Notes under the pieces: generated by a model
The model's database searches: none
Told to the model about the DNA's origin: nothing
Seen by the model: only the letters and a program-made list of their open reading frames with translations
Shown here: piece by piece, positions 11,147-22,949 of the stretch
Numbering within the stretch: position 1 is the first letter of the stretch
How the letters are laid out: the number at the start of each line of letters is the position of its first letter
Position numbers and translations under genes: made by a program
Assembly: GCA_038277395.1 (NCBI GenBank)
Contig: CM076194.1
Span: 110,995,765 to 111,059,764, forward strand
Direction of reading: 5' to 3'
From: Dryocosmus kuriphilus
Taxonomy: Eukaryota; Arthropoda; Insecta; Hymenoptera; Cynipidae
DNA: 64,000 bases

Positions 11147-13140
11147 GGTTGGTGTTTGATGCTAAGATACTGTATCAGATTCATTAACTAATAACCGTGT
11201 ACATGTGTTGTTCATGTACATGACCATGAATGTTGTTTGCACAAACAGCAGTGATGTACATGCATTCATATACATAAGTGTTAATGTAACATATTGTATT
11301 TATGTACGACCATGAAGGCTTGTGAATCTTGCTCTTACTAAAGCGAGAAGCCAAAGTTTATGAACGTCACAGAAAGTTGTATGCAAATGGGAGTGTATCC
11401 TCGTTAGGTAGATACGTTTACCAATCACAAATAGAACACTAGAGAAGATATGTGCAAGGCATGTTTGAAGAGTGTGTAGTTGAATTGTTTCGTCTGAGTT
11501 ACGACTAGTATCGCATGGAATTCGGCACAAGTATGAGAAAAGTTAAACGCCGTTACTATCTCACAAGTACGTTACTATGCACCGAGCGATGGTTAGTCAT
11601 TTTATAATAAAAATTGTGAATACGAGTAAGAAATCTTCAAAACCATCAACTCTTTGTTCCAAACAACCTGTCGATTTTCATTTACTCGATAGTGTTTTAT
11701 TGTGCTAATCGCTTCTTAACATTGGTTTCTTTTTTCAATGATCGATCATTGTAATCTCAAAGAATTTTGATTTCAAATTATCGTATTTGTGGTCGACGAA
11801 TATTAGTGATTATCGATGTAAGAAAAAGATCTTATATGTGTATAAATAGGTTACCTTATCCACGCGTAGAGCAATGAATATACACAAAAAAAATGCAATA
11901 ACTACAAGAAAAAAACGTCAAATTTAATGGAACAACATATTAAGGCTAAAAACAATTCGAAAGCTCTAGGTGGTAGCCAGTCATTTGTAAAATATAGGTG
12001 TAATATAAATCTGGAGTGCCTTGCAAATCGCATACATAGTAGCATACGTTAAGTAGATACGGATACAGAATATTTTTAAATATTATTTATCACGAGATAT
12101 TTCAGAGTAGAATAATCCTATCTTGTACAATATTTTTTGCTTCTTAATTATTAATCCGTAGAGATCTGTTGATCTTGATATTGGAAAAACCATTGTGGTT
12201 AAAGAAACATACAAACATTCACAAACTGGAAACATTAGTTGTTATATATGAATGTATATGTATGTCGCAATAGAAAATTTAAGGCAATTTTTGTTTGGCA
12301 TGCAAAAATGTTTAATATATAGTATATACACGGGGTGTACGACTATCCCTTTTTTTGGGGGTAAAATAATTTTAGTACTTTTCTTTCGTTTTTAAAGAAG
12401 GTTTATTGTTCGTTTTGTGCAAATTCTTCTTTAAATGAAAAGCTTTCTTTAGTAAATGTGAGAACAAGATAAAAAATGAAAAAATGGTGCAAGGACCTGT
12501 GTATGTTTTCCTAATCATTGTCATCATGCAAATCCCGAAATCTGAATGAGAATCATACAATGATAAAATCAAGTCTTTGGTTTTGTTCCTTGTCGAACTT
12601 GACGAAATTTTAAATGAATAAAATTTCAGCTGGCGTCACAGGATTTGATCTCCGGTATAAAGATGCCAACAAGTGAAGTTAAATATTTTACATTTAAAAA
12701 TCGTAACATTCACAGATCGAAGTTTTCTGTTAACTCCGGTAATTATTTTATCTAGCTGCGTACTGACTGCGGAATGATTATGTAAAAGGTGAAGAAAATA
12801 CAAGATAAGACCACTTGGATATGTATAGAACATCGACGTATGTTGATTATGTCTAAACAAAAAGAATTATAAAGAATCGTTGCAAAGAAACGCAGATCAT
12901 GACAGATCTTCAAATTATTTTTGATCTACGTGACATAAAAAACCTAAAGGAATCTTTAGGTGGTCTTCTGAAACTTCACATGTAATTATATGTATACATT
13001 TAATAGAGTATTGTACATAGAAATATATATGTATTTTTACATATCATTGGCCTTCTTGAGAAATATAGCTTATAAATCTATTGACAATGTACGCTTGTTC
13101 GTTTTATTGTTTCAATACCAGGAATAAGAAATTATTTTTT
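11147..13140. other. Probable CREB 3' UTR and convergent intergenic DNA
   Basis: This AT-rich stretch follows the CREB stop codon. AATAAA occurs at 12616 and a Pumilio-type TGTACATA at about 13013. On the minus strand AATAAA (plus TTTATT at about 13104) lies just past the lyase stop codon. The two transcripts would therefore converge tail to tail; the polyadenylation points are inferred. No other gene is seen. Confidence 0.45.
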
Positions 13141-13228
13141 TTATTGTTCTAACCAATTTTTAAGTACGTTAATTTGCTCTCGAACTGCTGATAAACTTGT
13201 GCCTCCAATCGTTTGATATTGTTCAACA
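13141..13228 (-). CDS. Terminal exon of argininosuccinate lyase
   Basis: The minus-strand exon starts after an acceptor ending AAAAACAG (complement of 13231-13229) and encodes SVEQYQTIGGTSLSAVREQI then NVLKNWLEQ and a TAA. Argininosuccinate lyases end with SVEQYxxxGGTxxSxVxxQI, and the match here is close. The enzyme splits argininosuccinate into arginine and fumarate in the cytosol as a homotetramer; the C-terminal helix lies at the subunit interface. The codons before the exon (to 13419) stay open but do not resemble the enzyme and are presumably intron. Upstream exons should lie at higher coordinates, but none was recognised. An isolated retained exon of a broken copy is the alternative. 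Confidence 0.6.
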
Positions 13229-14482
13229 CTGTTTTTAAAAATTCCAGATACTGTCAGGGTGTGCAGCGTGTGGGAAAAGCGTGAATTGTACGGGAATTTT
13301 ATTTGTGCGGGAAATGTACGGGATTTTTTATTTGAATGGTGAATTTTTTTATGTCCCTTGAATGATTTAATTATGTAGACAGGATTTTTTGTGTCTTTAT
13401 TCATTTCCAAATATTGCACGCCATTAAACTACCTATGCGTGCCTGTGCGGTCAATAGACAAACAAGAATTCAATTTTTAGAATCGATGTATCAATGTTTC
13501 GATCTATTGCAATGTTCACTACACAGAAAAATAACAACTTTGCAAATGGCCGATCTGCGACCAACTGATGTGTCGTAGTAATTTATTTGTGGTTGATTGT
13601 GATGTATTTTGAATACTATGATTAATACAGCTATATCATTAAAAACGAAGTTAAAAGATCGGATATAATAAGTTGTTGATTCAGACGTTTACAGAATCCT
13701 ATTGAATTAAGGTAAGTAAGTTTATATAAACTTTCTGTAAACTATTTATTAACGGGGTAACAAAGAGAAATAATTGACTATTGAAATGTGTGAGTTCTTA
13801 CCTCCGTCTTGTTAAGATCTATTTGTAGGCGTGAAATAATGAATTTATTATTATCTTTCATGCACCACATGCCAACTAAGCTTTAAGAACTTATGATAAT
13901 CGAATGGTCTGGTATTTTTTAATTAAGAAATAAATGACTGGATTTTACATTTTTCATTCTTATTGTGTGAGTTAAATATAATTCTGTAAATTATAACCTA
14001 TAAAGTTGGGTATCAAAATGCTTGTAATTGCCTAAAGACGCTGAAGAGATTCAGTCACAATTTTATTTTTTAACCTGAAAATTGAGCGTGATAAAATACG
14101 ATTGATTTATAAAATAAATTTCTGTTTCGCGATTAAATTATTTTACATTTCATAAAAAATAATAATAGCAAAACATCAATTTTATTTATAAGATAAAACT
14201 AAACAGGAAATCCCATTGTGTATAATGTAATATATTAATATTTTAATTCTTAGATGCTTTCAAATAAATATTAAAAAATACTAAGAGAATTTTTTAAAAC
14301 TTTCTAGTTGATTTTTTAGACAGTACTAACGGTAAATAAAAGTATTTCTATCTTAATTTTAATGAAAAAATAATTATTTGTATTTATGAACAAGGCAAGC
14401 AGTGACTATTTTACAGTACGCTAGATTTCCTCTTAAAATAATACTTAAATAATAGGATTATCCTTATTTTATTTTTATTTTG
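13229..14482. other. No gene seen
   Basis: AT-rich DNA. It may contain lyase intron sequence, but no further exon could be supported. A splice-acceptor-like TGTTTATTTACAG lies at about 14482-14494, where similarity to the hAT transposase begins. Confidence 0.4.
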
Positions 14483-16553
14483 TTTATTTACAGTACTTCT
14501 ACAGATTGCGAAAACAAGATTCGTGGCAAGACATCGTATTTACCAAAATGGGAGGAAAGTTTCTGTTGGGTGGCACCTCATCCAAAGGACGTTTATTCAG
14601 CAATTTGTAAAATATGTGGAACGGAGTTTGTTCTTTCTAGTATGGGAAGATAAGATCTCCAAAGTCACAGCGAAGGAAAAAAGCATAAAGAGCGTCTTAG
14701 TGCTACTCAAAAAGTCTACCCATTCAGTTTACATCGCCTTCGTCTACATTAGAGAAAACGTTCGGATCCATGACTGATGAAGCACCATCTGTATCGGAAA
14801 CACGCGGATTAAAAGAGATACCATTAGCTGTATCAACTGCTTCACAAAATGCTACCCTATCTGAATCGGGAACAAATCGTGGAACAGAAGGGGCTCATAT
14901 TTCCGCGCGAAAGCAGGTAATTGAATTATACTTGACGAAGGAAGAAGTCACGAAAAGCCGAAACAATTTTGTGTTTACATAAAGTAATCTCGCATAACTC
15001 TTTGAGGCATGCAGCAAGCGCAACTGACATGTTTAAACTAATGTTTACGGACAGCAAAATTGCACAAAAAATGCAATTACAAAAATCGAAAATACTATAT
15101 GTTACAGTTTATGGTCTAGGTCCGTTTTTTGCAAAAGATCTTCAAACTGTTGTCAAGCCCTGTCCATTTTCTAGACAGTATCACAGCAAATCTTCAGGGT
15201 TTCAAGGGGGTACTGACTGAATGAGATCTAAAAAAAATTCTGCAAGTGCCCATGGATGGGCCTAATGTCAACTTTAAACTTATAAGACTTTTGCAAAACA
15301 ACATAAAAGAAGGTCCAAATAGTCCTGCATTTCTCGATATTGGCTCCTGTGGAATTCACTCGTGTCATGGCAGTTTTAAAACAGGAATACAGGCAACAGG
15401 ATGGGAATTGCCTTCGTTTTTTCGATCACTGCATTTTGTTAGATATTATCAAGTACGCCGAACAAGTACAGAGTTGGCCAAAGAGCTAGCAGCCTAAATG
15501 CAAAAGCTTCCAGATCGTTGCGGAGACGAAGGTAATATGCTGCCAGCAAAATTGGCGTTCTTTGAGAATTTGGCGGAAAATATTACGCCATTTTTGACCG
15601 AATTTCAGACTGACGCCCCTCTTGCTCCTTTTTTATTTACGTCGCTATCTTTCATAGTTAGGGACACTATGGCTCGCTTCATAAAAAAGGATGTACCAAA
15701 TAACGAGAAACTTGATAAAATCAACGTGATGGATGAAAAGAATCTTCTGACAGCTAAGGAAATTGAGCTGGGCTTCGGTAATGGAAAAGCGATAGCAAGT
15801 TGTAAGAATAAGACCAAAAAGGATATTCTCCAATTTCGCACGGAATGTAGAATTTGTTTACAGTTTTTCATTTCAAAGTTTATGGAGCGATTTCCATTAA
15901 AGTATTCAATGACAAAAAATATCATGTGCTTGGATCCGGAAATAATAGCTTCTGTTAAAGGCGGTGCTACGTACTTGAACCGATGTCTTGAAAAACTCGT
16001 TGTTTTTAACTTGATAACTGGACGAATTACCGATTGCGTCCAAAGAGAATATTCTGACTTTTGCAATCAGGAATATGTTAAAGAAGAAACGCGATTATAT
16101 TCTCGAAGTGAGAAGCGGTTGAATATCCTTTGTATGGATTTGTTAGATAAACACTGCAAATGGGAAAACTTAAAGAATTTCGCTCAAATGGTTCTTATTC
16201 TGTCTCACGGCAATGCCTTTTTGGAACGAGGCTTTCCTGTTAATAAGGAAATGGTCGTAGTAAGTGAAAATGAAAGATCACTCATTTCTCAGCGAATAAC
16301 TTTTGATTCCGTAACAGACAATGGTGGAATTAAAAATCTTGACATATCTAACAAAATGTTACATTTTGTGAAAAACGCACACAGTGTATACACGGAGGCC
16401 CTTGCAGATGACAGAAAGCTTAAAGAAGCTGAGAAAAAATCAACAGAAGAAAAGAAAGCCAACCCATGCGAAGTTCAAGTATATAGGTTAAGAAACGTAA
16501 ACTTGATGAAGAAAGAGAAGTCCTTGTATCAGAATAATGATGAGTATTATTAA
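14483..16553 (+). pseudogene. Decayed hAT-superfamily transposase with BED-like zinc finger
   Basis: hAT transposases cut and paste DNA using an RNase H-like fold and a C-terminal dimerisation region. The N-terminal block (about 14500-14745) reads LPKWEESFCWVAPHPKDVYS, then CKICGTEF and LQSHSEGKKHKE, a C2H2/BED-type finger; an in-frame TAA splits it near 14650. A middle block (14950-15210) follows in shifted frames. The last block (15498-16553, 351 residues) is open and ends with LILSHGNAFLERGFPVNKEM, matching the hAT dimerisation motif LSHGNAxxERGFSxNKE. There are at least four breaks, so the whole is a pseudogene, although the 351-residue block alone might be mistaken for a gene. No terminal repeats were found. 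Confidence 0.7.
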
Positions 16554-16955
16554 AGAAATTTCCAGGTAATGGAGGGAGTGAAGTTGATCTTGGAGAAGAA
16601 TGATGTGAAAGCCTATTGGGGTCATACTGATAATGGCCAGGTTGAGAAGTCCCAGATAATAATGCAGAAGATCCGCTAAAACCCTCGATAAGATCTGTAT
16701 CAAATCCAGCAAATTGGAGATGTCGAGGTAAATCTGGAAGTATTTGTGGAATTATATTGTTCGGGATAACTAAAATGCTTGATTCAAAACAAAACACGTG
16801 AAAAGTTAAAGATACTTATTGTATTTTTCCATTAAAAAAAAAAAAGAACTTACAGGAGGCTACCGATTCACGCTTCCGTTCCATCTTTCACTCTCATCTG
16901 CCCGTCATTTCATTCGCTTCCTGCCTTGTACGGATAGTCTAATACACAAGACGTT
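16554..16955. other. No gene seen; probable 3' end of BEL-1
   Basis: This stretch lies between the hAT remnant and the C-terminal pol stop of the minus-strand BEL element. It may contain BEL-1 3' sequence, but no LTR boundary could be placed. Confidence 0.35.
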
Positions 16956-17480
16956 TCAATACATCAGTCGTTCAGGACTTTTAATGACACGTCCGCTTCT
17001 CGGTGTTACAACCTTTGCCTTATCATCTGAATAAGGGTCAGTTTCTTCAAGACTACATTTTTTAGAGCTTTTATTTCGGTTCGGTTTTTGACTATTATCA
17101 ATTACATTTTCTCGTATAATCTTACCCTGTACTTTCTCGGTTAGGTCTTTCACATAATCGTTGTCACTTAATGTTATCTCTAGCGGATAAATTCTTTGTA
17201 TTGATCTCTTTAATAATCTATTTTTCATTTTCAATATAAATATTCTTGTAATACCGCCACGTCCTACTGTCAAATCGACGACACATCCAAGAGGCCAATA
17301 TATTCTTTTGTTTGTATAATCACCGATTAAAATCACGTCTCTTATCTTTCTCTTTCGCGTTTCTTCTTTCCCGTTTTTTAATAATAGACTTAAGTACTTT
17401 GCTCTAAATCTTGCTCCAAGGTCATTTAAAACTTTTTGTCTATATTTCAATTTTTGATTTAATTTTTCTTTATAAAGCAT
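16956..17480 (-). pseudogene. BEL-1 C-terminal DUF5641 domain
   Basis: This domain closes insect BEL/Pao Pol proteins downstream of the integrase. Recognisable phrases are FRAKYLSLL, RDVILIGDYTNKRIYWPLGC and VVDLTVGRGGITR, corresponding to the family's VLIxDxxxxRxxWPLGxVxxxxxGxDGxxR pattern; the usual Asp in the last part is replaced (GRGGITR). The tail is basic and Ser-rich. It is separated from the integrase block at 17599 by a frame change around 17485-17600. Its function in the element is not established. Confidence 0.7.
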
Positions 17481-17598
17481 ATACGAATCCGGAAATCCAA
17501 TTTCTACTATTTCTTAAAGAAACATTGCGGGGTTCAGTGGTTTTAAATCTTCCGAATCTTCTGATACGTAGGTCAGTGGACGTGAATTTATGATCGAT

Positions 17599-19360
17599 TC
17601 AGCGTCGCAAAGGGAGGTCGTTAGACTTTCGTAAGAGAGGCTTTTTCCAGTCCAAACCTTCTAAGGCGTTTTCTGTACCGCAAAAATTTGTTCCGTTATC
17701 GCTAGAAATATATAGTTGTCGTCCTCGTCTTTCAATAAATCTACGGAGACATTCGAAGAACCCGTCTGTAGATAGCGGTGATGCTAATTCAAAATGGACC
17801 GCTCTGTATACGGCACACGTGAAAAGACAAATCCATCCCTTCCCACCACGTTTCATGAAGACTGGTCTTGCGAAAACTACCCTAGTGATATCAAATACTA
17901 CCGAGTCACGGACGCGATTTACGGGAAGTGGAGGGGCTTCACACTCTGTGTGTTTTACCTTGTGTTTTTTACAGATAACAAATTTTTTAGCGATGGACCT
18001 AACGACCTGTCTTAGTGAAATTATCCAAAATTTCTCACGTAAAGTGTTCATCACGATTTGCGTTATTAAATGTTCACAACTGTCATGTACGAGGTCTATC
18101 CGAAAAGTATCCGAAATACCTTCATACCTCCACGCTGGTGTTATTGTTCGTCATCCGGCGAGCGACATCCTTCAAAGTAGTCCCCATTTGATTCAACGAC
18201 GCGCACCCAGCAGTGTTTTCACTTCCTAAAGGAGTCTTGGAAGTCAAGTCCTTAAATCGTCTATGTCGTCAAACCGGTGTCTTTTGAGTGGAGTTTTCAA
18301 TTTTGGAAATAGCCAAAAGTCACAGGGAGCTATGTCGGGACTATATAGAGGCTGGCGAAGCTGTACGACTTTGTGCTTTGTCAAATATTGCTACAGGGTT
18401 CGATGAATGCGCTGGCGCATTATCGTGGTGAAGAAGCCAGTCACTGCTTGATCAAAGCTGAGGCCGTTTTCTTCTAATTGCGTCACGCACTCTTTTCAGT
18501 GGTTTTTTGTGGTGGTAGCTCGGATGGAAGCTTCCACTGTGAAGACTGTTGTTTCGTTTCGGGATCATACCCATAAACCCACGGTTCATCACCAGTAATA
18601 ATCTTTTTGAGTAAATTTTCATCATCAGAAACCATTTCCAAGTTGTCCTGAGCGACTTCAAAGCGAAGCTTTTTCTGCTCTTCTGTGAGCAATTTTGGAA
18701 TGAATTTTGCACACACACGAGTTATTCCCAGTTTCTCAGTTAAAATTTCGCAAACATTAGTTTTCGGAATTCTAAGATCATATATAACTAGAGTTCGCGC
18801 ACAGTCAACCGGCGATCTTCTTTAATCGCAAGTCGCACACGCTCGATATTTTCCGGTGTTGTTGTGCTTGAAGGACGGCCGCAGCGCGAATCACTGTCAA
18901 CAGATTGGCGGCCATCTTTAAACCGCTTGTGCTACTCATTTATCTGGCTTTTACCCATACACTCATCTCCAAAAGCCTTCTGGATCATTTCAACCGTTTC
19001 CGCACAAGTCTTTTTAAGTTTAAAGCAAAACTTGATGCAAATTCGCTGTTCAGTTCTTTCGGTCATTTTGAGCAACAAACAAATCCGCCGAAAGGCAAAA
19101 AGACTCCGTACACAAATGCACGCTGTGTGCGAAATACGGCGTCTCTACAAAAACTGCGGCATCGAGGAAGTTTCTGAAGAGTTGCAGTTTACAGTGATAC
19201 CCGGTAGAGGGCGCTCAACGTTCTGGCGCGGAAATTCAAAGGTATTCCAGATACTTTTCGGACAAGTAAATTAAGAATATCGTGTTTGTCTAAAAGAATA
19301 GGACATAAAAACATAATCGTATCGTCCCGTTTGAAATCTTTGTAGAACGTGTAAACCGTC
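17599..19360 (-). pseudogene. BEL-1 integrase, split by a mariner insertion
   Basis: Downstream of the insertion (18088-17599) the integrase shows CEHLITQIVMNTLREKFWII, the zinc-binding CKKHKVKH, a core beginning FDITRVVFARPVF, and ISSDNGTNFCG with the second catalytic Asp. The first catalytic region is diverged (family consensus DFAGP). Upstream (about 19360-19269) the same frame continues with VLCPILLDKHDILNL. The two halves are separated only by mariner-1 and its TA duplication, so the insertion was clean. The family enzyme integrates element cDNA; this copy is interrupted and lacks a convincing catalytic Glu in the remaining part. Confidence 0.75.
18090..19266 (-). mobile_element. Mariner-1, internally deleted
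   Basis: The terminal repeats are CGAGGTCTATCCGAAAAGTA at 18090 and its near-complement ending 19266, flanked by TA at 18088-18089 and 19267-19268. Transposase reads on the minus strand: an N-terminal helix-turn-helix region (about 19060-18720), the first catalytic block ITGDEPWVYGYDPETKQQS (18483-18716), and in another frame HHDNAPAHSSN and SPDIAPCDFWLFPKLK with the second and third Asp (about 18440-18290; D34D type). About 100 codons between the first and second Asp are missing, and the element is 1177 bp instead of about 1.3 kb. It is non-functional and nested in BEL-1. Confidence 0.88.
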
Positions 19361-19770
19361 CTTGTTCATAAATATTTTAAATGACGATAATTTGTTGCTA
19401 CCAGTATCTTTGAACATAATAATTCGTATATATTTTATTAAACTAATTTCTGCCTCTTTTATTTCCAGAAACTACAAACTCAAATTTTTCCAAATTTTTT
19501 TAGACAGATAGGGCTTTATTGGAATTTTTTTTCAATCATATTGCTTTTTGTCATCTTACGTTTCTCTAATTCTATTTTCCGATTTCTCAAAAACTTACGT
19601 ACCCAGGTTATGAAACGTATAGGCTTTGTATATGCAGAGAAAAAATTGCTCGCTTTGAATTTCGAATCATTTGTGTTTATCATATTTACTAGAGCGCTCT
19701 TTTTAACTTCGCTGTTTACTTCGTCTTCATCGACTTCTTGTTCCGCGGAAAGCCACTTGCTTTCGGGCAG

Positions 19771-21667
19771 TCAACGCCAACTGGAACTGGGGCCCAGCCA
19801 CCACTGAGATTTAACTAAGTGCGATGGGTTAGAAGCCCGGGATGGCATGTCGGTAGGATTCAACTCGCTCGATACATATTTCCAATCATTCATGACACTT
19901 AATGGTCTGAATTCTCTAACTCTGTTATACCAGGTTATACACAAACGTTGCCCACTGTGTAACCCGTTCAAACCAAGCCAACACTGTTGTAGAATCAGAT
20001 CAGTAAGTTACCGACTCCGTGAGATGAATCAATGACTGCACGGCCGAATCCGCATGCCTCGCGGCTATAGATGCAACCATTAACTCAAGGAGCGGTATAG
20101 ACGATTTTTCCAGAGCAATCCGAGATTAAGCACTCAAGAGGTGTACAGTGACGTTAAGAAAATTCTCAGATTCAACTCTCGCGAATACCACGGTAGCGTA
20201 AGCGTGGCCACTTGTATCACCGAACGCATGAATCGACAACCTGCCGTCTCCGAGTTTCCGTGGAATCTCAATTTGTTTCAATAACGGCAAATCGCTTATC
20301 CAAAGAGAAAACTGGCGACTTCGTTTTTCATCAATTTCTATGTCGCAGTCTATGCTTTCTTTGCATAATTGCTGAAGCAAATTTATATATCTATATCTAC
20401 TACGGTTAGATTGATAGAAATCGTATCTTTGCGTTTGTTCCAAAAAATGCCCTGGACAATGGCAAACTCGCCTTCTCAAAAATGTCCGGAATTTTCCCAT
20501 GCACACCATACGAAACTCCCAATAGCCATGATCGCCGTAGCTTCGCGAATGAAGACTTGAAATTCTTCTGTCGAATCAACGCTAGTCACATAATTATCGA
20601 CATAGAAAGACTCTTTTGTTTTTGCCAAGGCTGCTTCTAAAAGCAGTTCGATTGTCGCTGAAAATAAAAAGGGACTACATGATAACCCAAAAACTCCGCG
20701 ACTACGACTAAAAAACAACGATTTTGCCATCGATCAGCCACAATAATACGAAGAAAGTCTCTGTCTGCTGGATTCACGATAATCTTTAAAAATTCTACCT
20801 TTATGTCGGTAATAACGCCAATCTCTCTCTCTCTCTCACGAAATCTATTTCGAGATGATGGCACAAGGTCTATCAAGTCTGCCCCTTTTTTAGGCAGTAA
20901 TTGATTGATGGATTTACCTTTTTACTAGCCGACGCATCAAATATAGGCCTGATATTAGTCGTGCTATTCAACTTTATGACTGGAGAGTGTGGCATATAGT
21001 GACCCGTGCGCGAAATCTCTGTGTCGGGAACCCTTTCAATTATTTTTTCATTTAACCACGATTCGAAAACATCTTTATATGCTGAAAATACGCTTTGGTT
21101 ATTTAACCTTTCTATAGGCGTTTTTAATCTCTGTGGAGCAACTTCGTAATTCTCGGGTAACGGTGTGTGATCGTTTTTCCAAGGTAATCTTACTTCATAC
21201 CGATCTTCCGAGGTGATTTTTGAAGCATCTGTTACAAAGTTTCGCGTATTTTCATCTCTTTGTAATTCACCTTTGCTTTCAATAGGATCCGCGATACCAA
21301 GAACGTCCAACCGCCATAAGTCAGATACTTCTTGTATAAACATTGTCGTAAACATAACAGCAGTGTCGAATTTCTCAGTATGCTCTTTTGATAATTTTCC
21401 CATAACTGTCCTGCCCAACAAAGTTACATACGCGGTTAATCCGTTACTTAAATTACATTTATTTCCCGTCATCAATTTTCCAGCCACATCGGCACCGATC
21501 AGAACATCAATCGAATCTTGTTGACTTCCGGCGCCCGATAAGAAAATATCCTGATCACGTAATTCGTCAACCCATGACTCTTTGTTAATATATGAAATTT
21601 TATCGCAGATTATATCTCGACACAATACAGAAAAATTACATGTGTAAGACCCGTCGAGATTTTTCAA
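19771..21667 (-). pseudogene. BEL-1 protease, reverse transcriptase and RNase H
   Basis: The 264-codon block at 21667-20873 contains the protease C-terminal part (IDVLIGADVAGKLMTG, the BEL 'iGaD' motif) and the run-in to RT with YEVRLPWKNDHTPLPENYEV and HSPVIKLNSTTNIRPIFDAS. RT continues in pieces at 20876-20637 and 20730-20476, including FYVDNYVTSVDSTEEF, where the YVDD box reads YVDN. RNase H and its linker follow in 20509-20126 and 19971-19771 (RLSIHAFGDTSGHAYATVVF; VSSELNPTDMPSRA). The pieces are in different frames. The family replicates RNA into cDNA inside capsids; this copy is dead. Confidence 0.8.
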
Positions 21668-21736
21668 ACGTATTAAAATTATATTATTTTTTCTAGCCTT
21701 TGATTTAACTCCACCACGAAGAAGGAATGCGCTACT

Positions 21737-22147
21737 TCAATATCTCCGCAAGGAACATAACCTATCTGGTTCGTGCACTCTGATCGTATATATATATGAG
21801 CTACGCGATGCTGTATCAATAACCGCTCTCACAATTTTCTCACATGAATAAGAATATAATTTTACGCGAAGTATTTGCAGACAGACCTCGGGTCTCTCAC
21901 AAAAGGTAGCTAAACTATTCTCAAGAACTCTACTATTCTCTACTGGTTTATCACTCGTGCTATCATCTTTCGCAATGAGATCTGGACATAATAAAACATG
22001 TCGTCTATTGCACCGTGCGCAATTAAACTTAACTCGACAATTCTTTGAAATATGACTGTGTTTTATACAGATAGAAAATGTATCTTCTCTTTTCACGCAT
22101 TTTCTTCTCACCAAGAGTGTCAATGCCATGTGCTGTGAAAGCACCAA
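21737..22147 (-). pseudogene. BEL-1 gag C-terminus with zinc knuckles
   Basis: The block carries CIKHSHISKNCRVKFNCARC and NRRHVLLC, matching the paired nucleocapsid knuckles of BEL/Pao gags (CxxCxxxGHxxxxC followed by CxxCxxxHHxxLC); the first cysteine of the first knuckle is altered. The protease begins in the last third (VRAVIDTASRSSYI, family consensus LDxGS), where the active-site Asp is readable but the following residues are degraded. The N-terminal gag is missing. Confidence 0.65.
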
Positions 22148-22485
22148 AAAAAAGGATCAATGACAATCCAATAGATGTATTAGATATACCTACATCGTTT
22201 GATTATAACTACGGTGAAAAATTGTGGCTAACTTATAGCTCCGACGATCGATTTCTATTGTGAGACAATAATGCGATCAATAATCCCTGTGATCCTATTG
22301 GAATTGTCCTGAACTACTATCTCTAAACTTCCTCATTTATTCGCAGTTTTATTGAATTTTGGCAGTTTATTAATAGGTAATTTCGACGTTCTTCTCAGCC
22401 CTGGATCCGATGCTTCTGTCGACACGCGTGCGTTGCTTGTTTATAAGAATTTGCAAACTCTCATTTTCGGAGTTACATTATGTTG

Positions 22486-22870
22486 TCCTGTTTCTCAAAG
22501 ACCACATCATCAACTGCAGTTATAGAATTTGATTGAGCTTTATCTGGTAATATTACTTCTTCATGCTCACTGAAAGGAAAATACCCAATGCCATATACAT
22601 TAGTTAAAACCCGTTCCAGGAATCAGTACTTTGGTTGTTTCAGGGATTTGGAGTAAACGCAGACATTGGCAAATTGCACTCTGTTTGGGTGTAATATTAG
22701 AGCAAGTAATGTATGTCTTGTCACAATTTGACGGTTCGTAAAACACTGCACGAATGTTGTCTGGCAGTAGACTGCCATGGCGTTTTACCCTCATCTTTTC
22801 TGATTGGACGAGAGTATCAAAGTTTCGAGCGGAAGCTTAATAAGTTTGTTTCTTGAATCGCATCTTGACT
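22486..22870 (-). pseudogene. Polinton A packaging ATPase, N-terminal part
   Basis: This is the homologue of the ATPase at 41317-41979, a HerA/FtsK-type enzyme proposed to pump Polinton DNA into capsids. The readable frame (22794-22600) includes HGSLLPDNIRAVFYEPSNCD. The Walker A position reads NCDKT where segment C has NCGKT, so the P-loop glycine is lost. The sequence after it has shifted frame relative to copy C. The C-terminal half, with Walker B, is degraded or cut at 22486. Confidence 0.7.
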
Positions 22871-22887
22871 TCGACTTTTTCAAAACC

Positions 22888-22920
22888 TATAAATACAGCG
22901 CTTTTATAGCTTTCAGGTCA
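22888..22920 (+). promoter_or_regulatory. TATA plus initiator of PLA2/pX gene, copy A
   Basis: TATAAATA starts at 22888 and TCAGTT, the arthropod initiator, has its A (+1) at 22920, 32 nt downstream. The ATG at 22950 follows 30 nt later. On the opposite strand TATAAAAG (22908-22901) faces the ATPase, so the promoter is divergent. Confidence 0.6.
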
Positions 22921-22949
22921 GTTACGTGCTAACCTTCATTCGGTGAAGA

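Larger units (their letters stand above)
16956..22147 (-). mobile_element. Decayed BEL/Pao retrotransposon (BEL-1)
   Basis: On the minus strand the order is gag with zinc knuckles (22147-21737), protease and start of RT (21667-20873), RT/RNase H (20876-19771), integrase (about 19360-17599) and a C-terminal DUF5641 block (17480-16956). This is standard BEL/Pao order. A mariner (18090-19266) interrupts the integrase. The gag N-terminus and 5' LTR are missing: similarity stops near 22160, about 330 bp before the Polinton fragment. Several frameshifts are present. Confidence 0.85.

Noticed and set aside
13229..13419. Upstream part of the minus-strand frame as lyase coding sequence
   Set aside because: Residues before SVEQY do not resemble argininosuccinate lyase and a splice acceptor separates them.
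15498..16553. 351-residue ORF as an intact gene
   Set aside because: It is the C-terminal half of a hAT transposase whose N-terminal part is broken by stops and frame changes.
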